From positions 434,001 through 498,000 of the forward strand of contig JASGJE010000019.1 in NCBI GenBank assembly GCA_049840875.1: DNA of 64,000 bases, written 5' to 3'. The notes under the pieces were generated by a model. It did no database searches. It had not been told where the DNA came from and saw nothing but the letters and a program-made list of their open reading frames with translations. How positions within the stretch are numbered: the stretch's first letter is position 1; the number at the start of each line of letters is the position of its first letter. Positions 62,409 to 64,000 of the stretch are shown one piece after another. This stretch comes from JAFDYH01 sp049840875. Lineage in GTDB: Bacteria > Bacteroidota > Bacteroidia > Chitinophagales > Chitinophagaceae. Made by a program: the position numbers and the translations under genes.

Positions 62409-63236
62409 ATGAAAACGCTTATCGTTCCAGTCGATTTTTCATCTGCCTCAGTGAATGCAGCCAATTACGCCCTTGACTTTGCAAAAGCGATAGACAGCAG
62501 CATTATACTGTTATATGTGTGCCAGGTACCCATCGCGTTCAGCGAGGTTCCTGTTGCAGCCTCGACTGTGCAGGAAACATTTGATGATGCGGAAAAAGAA
62601 TTAGCGGTGCTTAAGCAAAATTTGTTACACAGATCGGATAATAAAGTGAAAATCTATACCGAACTGAAGGAGGGATTTGTGGTGAACCAGGTCGCAGAGT
62701 ATTGCAGGAAGATTAATCCTTATGCAGTGATTATGGGGGCCAGTGGCTCCACCGCAGCGGAACGGGTGATATTCGGTAGCAATACGATTGATGCGTTGAA
62801 GAGTCTTTCATGGCCGCTCATCATCGTGCCGAAAGGGGCCCGTTTCAACCAGGTGAAAAATATCGGCCTTGCCAGTGATTTAAAAAATGTTATCGAGGCA
62901 GTGCATGCCGATGAGATCAAAAAAATGGTAAAAGATCTCCATGCAACCCTTCATATTCTTCATGTTTACAGTAACCAGGACAAGATTATCGGCAATCCTG
63001 AAATCGAAGGTTCCGAGTGGATCAGGGACATGTTCGAGGAGCTTCAGCCGGAATTTCATTTTCTGAATCACGACAAGATTGATGTAGCCATTCATTCATT
63101 TGCTGAAAAAAATAATCTCGATATGCTGATCGTCATTCCAAAGAAGCATGGCTGGCTGGAAGGACTGTTCCATAACAGCGACTCCAAACAGGTTGCTCTT
63201 CACAGTCACATGCCATTGCTTTCTGTTCATCAATAA
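62409..63236 (+). CDS. Universal stress protein with canonical ATP-binding motif (4)
   Basis: 275 residues, two UspA-like halves. The N-half starts MKTLIVPVDFSSASVNAANYALDFAKAIDSSIILLYV and carries the complete motif G110-x2-G113-x9-G123-S124 (IMGASGSTAAERVIFGSNTIDAL), followed by SWPLIIVPKGARF. The second half is degenerate. Of the four usp genes here only this one keeps the ATP-binding signature. It has no own box and is probably cotranscribed with the preceding usp gene and the following secreted-protein gene. Confidence 0.9.
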   Translation: MKTLIVPVDFSSASVNAANYALDFAKAIDSSIILLYVCQVPIAFSEVPVAASTVQETFDDAEKELAVLKQNLLHRSDNKVKIYTELKEGFVVNQVAEYCRKINPYAVIMGASGSTAAERVIFGSNTIDALKSLSWPLIIVPKGARFNQVKNIGLASDLKNVIEAVHADEIKKMVKDLHATLHILHVYSNQDKIIGNPEIEGSEWIRDMFEELQPEFHFLNHDKIDVAIHSFAEKNNLDMLIVIPKKHGWLEGLFHNSDSKQVALHSHMPLLSVHQ

Positions 63237-63249
63237 ACGAAAATGATAT

Positions 63250-63750
63250 ATGCACTCAAAGGCAAGGGTGAAAGTATTCTGCATTAGCCTGTTACTTTTT
63301 GGATTTTTCCAATCTGATGCGCAGGATAGTACCGCTGTTAAAAACCTGCCTCCGGTAACAGTGACAGCAAGCCTGCGGAAGATTCCCAACCGGGTATGGA
63401 AGGGCTTCAGCACTTACTTCAGTGAAGCTGAAAACCCAAGATGGTTCCGGCTGAACAGGAATTTCCTGGTAAAATTTATGATCTATGATGAAGAAAACCG
63501 GGCTGTTTTTACAAAACGGGGAACGCTGATCTATCATATATCATACGGTTATGAAAAGAGTCTTCCTGCTTCTCTTCTGCAGCAATTGAATGCAAGTTAT
63601 GAGGGCTTCAGCGTACTTCGTGCGGTAAAGGTTACCGATAATGCCCGTACTATCTGGGTTGTCACATTGGAAGCTCCAACAACCCTACTCCTTGTTAAAG
63701 CTGAAGAGGATGAACTCGAAGAAGTCAATCGCTTTACCCGGTCAGACTAA
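63250..63750 (+). CDS. Secreted PepSY-like/beta-lactamase-inhibitor-like protein
   Basis: 166 residues with a signal peptide (ARVKVFCISLLLFGFFQSDAQ). The mature part begins DSTAVKNLPPVTVTASLRKIPNRVWKGFSTYFSEAENPRWFRLNRNFLVKFMIYDEENRAVFTKRGTLIYHISYGYEKSLPASLLQQLNASYEGFSVLRAVKV. The xVxxxFxxxFxxAxNxxW... NxF(L)VxF... GxxxYxIxY pattern is that of periplasmic PepSY-like proteins of Bacteroidota. Function unknown. It lies 13 bp after the fourth usp gene. Confidence 0.78.
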   Translation: MHSKARVKVFCISLLLFGFFQSDAQDSTAVKNLPPVTVTASLRKIPNRVWKGFSTYFSEAENPRWFRLNRNFLVKFMIYDEENRAVFTKRGTLIYHISYGYEKSLPASLLQQLNASYEGFSVLRAVKVTDNARTIWVVTLEAPTTLLLVKAEEDELEEVNRFTRSD

Positions 63751-63819
63751 CGGGTTGCCGCTGATGTAAAGGTCAGCCGGTTTGTCACTGTATGATCTGA
63801 TCATCATCACGCTCTCACC

Positions 63820-63831
63820 TGACTCACATCA
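63820..63831. promoter_or_regulatory. CRP/FNR-type box of ppsA
   Basis: TGA-CTCACA-TCA. The centre (63825.5) is exactly 29.5 bp from the first T of TACTTTTA (63855) and 72.5 bp from the start codon. Confidence 0.7.
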
Positions 63832-63897
63832 TTGATTCATTTAGTTACCGCATTTACTTTTAATCATCGCTTTCATATCGAATTATTAAATTATAAA

Positions 63898-64000
63898 ATG
63901 ATGATACCGCTGATTAAAAAGTTCTCTGAAATATTGCTGAAAGATGTACCGGTTGTTGGTGGAAAGAATGCTTCTCTCGGTGAGTTGTATAATAATCTAA
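63898..64000 (+). CDS. ppsA: Phosphoenolpyruvate synthase, N-terminal fragment cut by the window edge
   Basis: The 34 codons present read MMIPLIKKFSEILLKDVPVVGGKNASLGELYNNL. The DVPxVGGKNASLGE motif is the conserved start of the PEP synthase / PPDK ATP-grasp domain. The enzyme makes phosphoenolpyruvate from pyruvate and ATP, or runs in reverse in some anaerobes (family knowledge). The gene continues beyond the window. It has a CRP/FNR-type box at the short spacing. Confidence 0.85.
   Translation, partial: MMIPLIKKFSEILLKDVPVVGGKNASLGELYNNL

Noticed and set aside
63792..63802. TGATCTGATCA palindrome upstream of ppsA
   Set aside because: The spacer is 5 bases, not 6, and it has no fixed distance to the -7 element; the nearby TGA-CTCACA-TCA fits the rule.
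1..64000. CRISPR arrays, tRNA or rRNA genes, integrases, intact insertion sequences
   Set aside because: Looked for by eye on both strands; no regularly spaced repeats, cloverleaf sequences or transposase/integrase motifs were found. A tRNA could be missed without a search tool.

Overview
The window comes from a Bacteroidota bacterium, most likely of the Chitinophagaceae or a close relative (inference from gene families). Supporting features are a fused CcoN-CcoO cbb3 oxidase subunit, split FtsX-type permeases, Rcp1-like response regulators placed next to PAS kinases, near absence of Shine-Dalgarno sequences, and AT-rich leaders with TAnnTTTG-type -7 elements. No rRNA, tRNA, CRISPR array, integrase or intact insertion sequence was seen.

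Layout. 0-10 kb: a TetR regulator, an AhpD-like protein, a truncated ABC exporter, a DUF1275 membrane protein, a lone FtsX-type permease, a VOC protein and a LolD/YbbP-like ABC pair. 10-19 kb: two paralogous ECF sigma units with conserved cysteines, each followed by a small four-helix membrane protein, then a gene-poor stretch with relics (kinase tail, esterase tail, frameshifted DUF3185, chimeric DUF305) and a basic histone-like protein. 19.7-27.8 kb: a minus-strand two-component block made of two copies of a kinase / Rcp1-like regulator / receiver-PAS-kinase triad flanking a NarL-type regulator. 28.5-34.7 kb: a TolC/RND/adaptor efflux operon whose pump gene is broken by about ten frame changes. 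35-38.3 kb: a receiver relic and a type IV AbiEi/AbiEii toxin-antitoxin pair with repeated operators.

38.6-64 kb is a coherent low-oxygen and stress region: hemN, a complete cbb3 oxidase cluster (ccoI, ccoS, ccoNO, ccoQ, ccoP, ccoG, ccoH and a SafE-like gene), a Ric/YtfE di-iron repair protein, a PAS kinase paired with a receiver-CRP fusion regulator, a lipoprotein, four universal stress proteins, an MgtA-type ATPase and the start of ppsA.

The most striking result is a shared promoter architecture across this last region. A TGA-N6-TCA palindrome (CRP/FNR type) precedes hemN, the cco operon, ric, the lipoprotein gene, mgtA, a coiled-coil gene, three usp transcription units and ppsA. Its centre lies exactly 51.5 bp, or in a second class exactly 29.5 bp, from the first T of a TAnnTTTR-like -7 element. 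A scan by eye of the other intergenic regions found only one further such palindrome, and it lacks that geometry. The receiver-CRP fusion encoded in the middle of the region keeps the Glu/Arg pair that reads TGA half-sites and is the obvious candidate regulator.

Several genes (hemN, the RND adaptor, the RND pump, a hybrid kinase, DUF3185) are interrupted by single-base indels, often in short homopolymers. These may be real decay or assembly errors.
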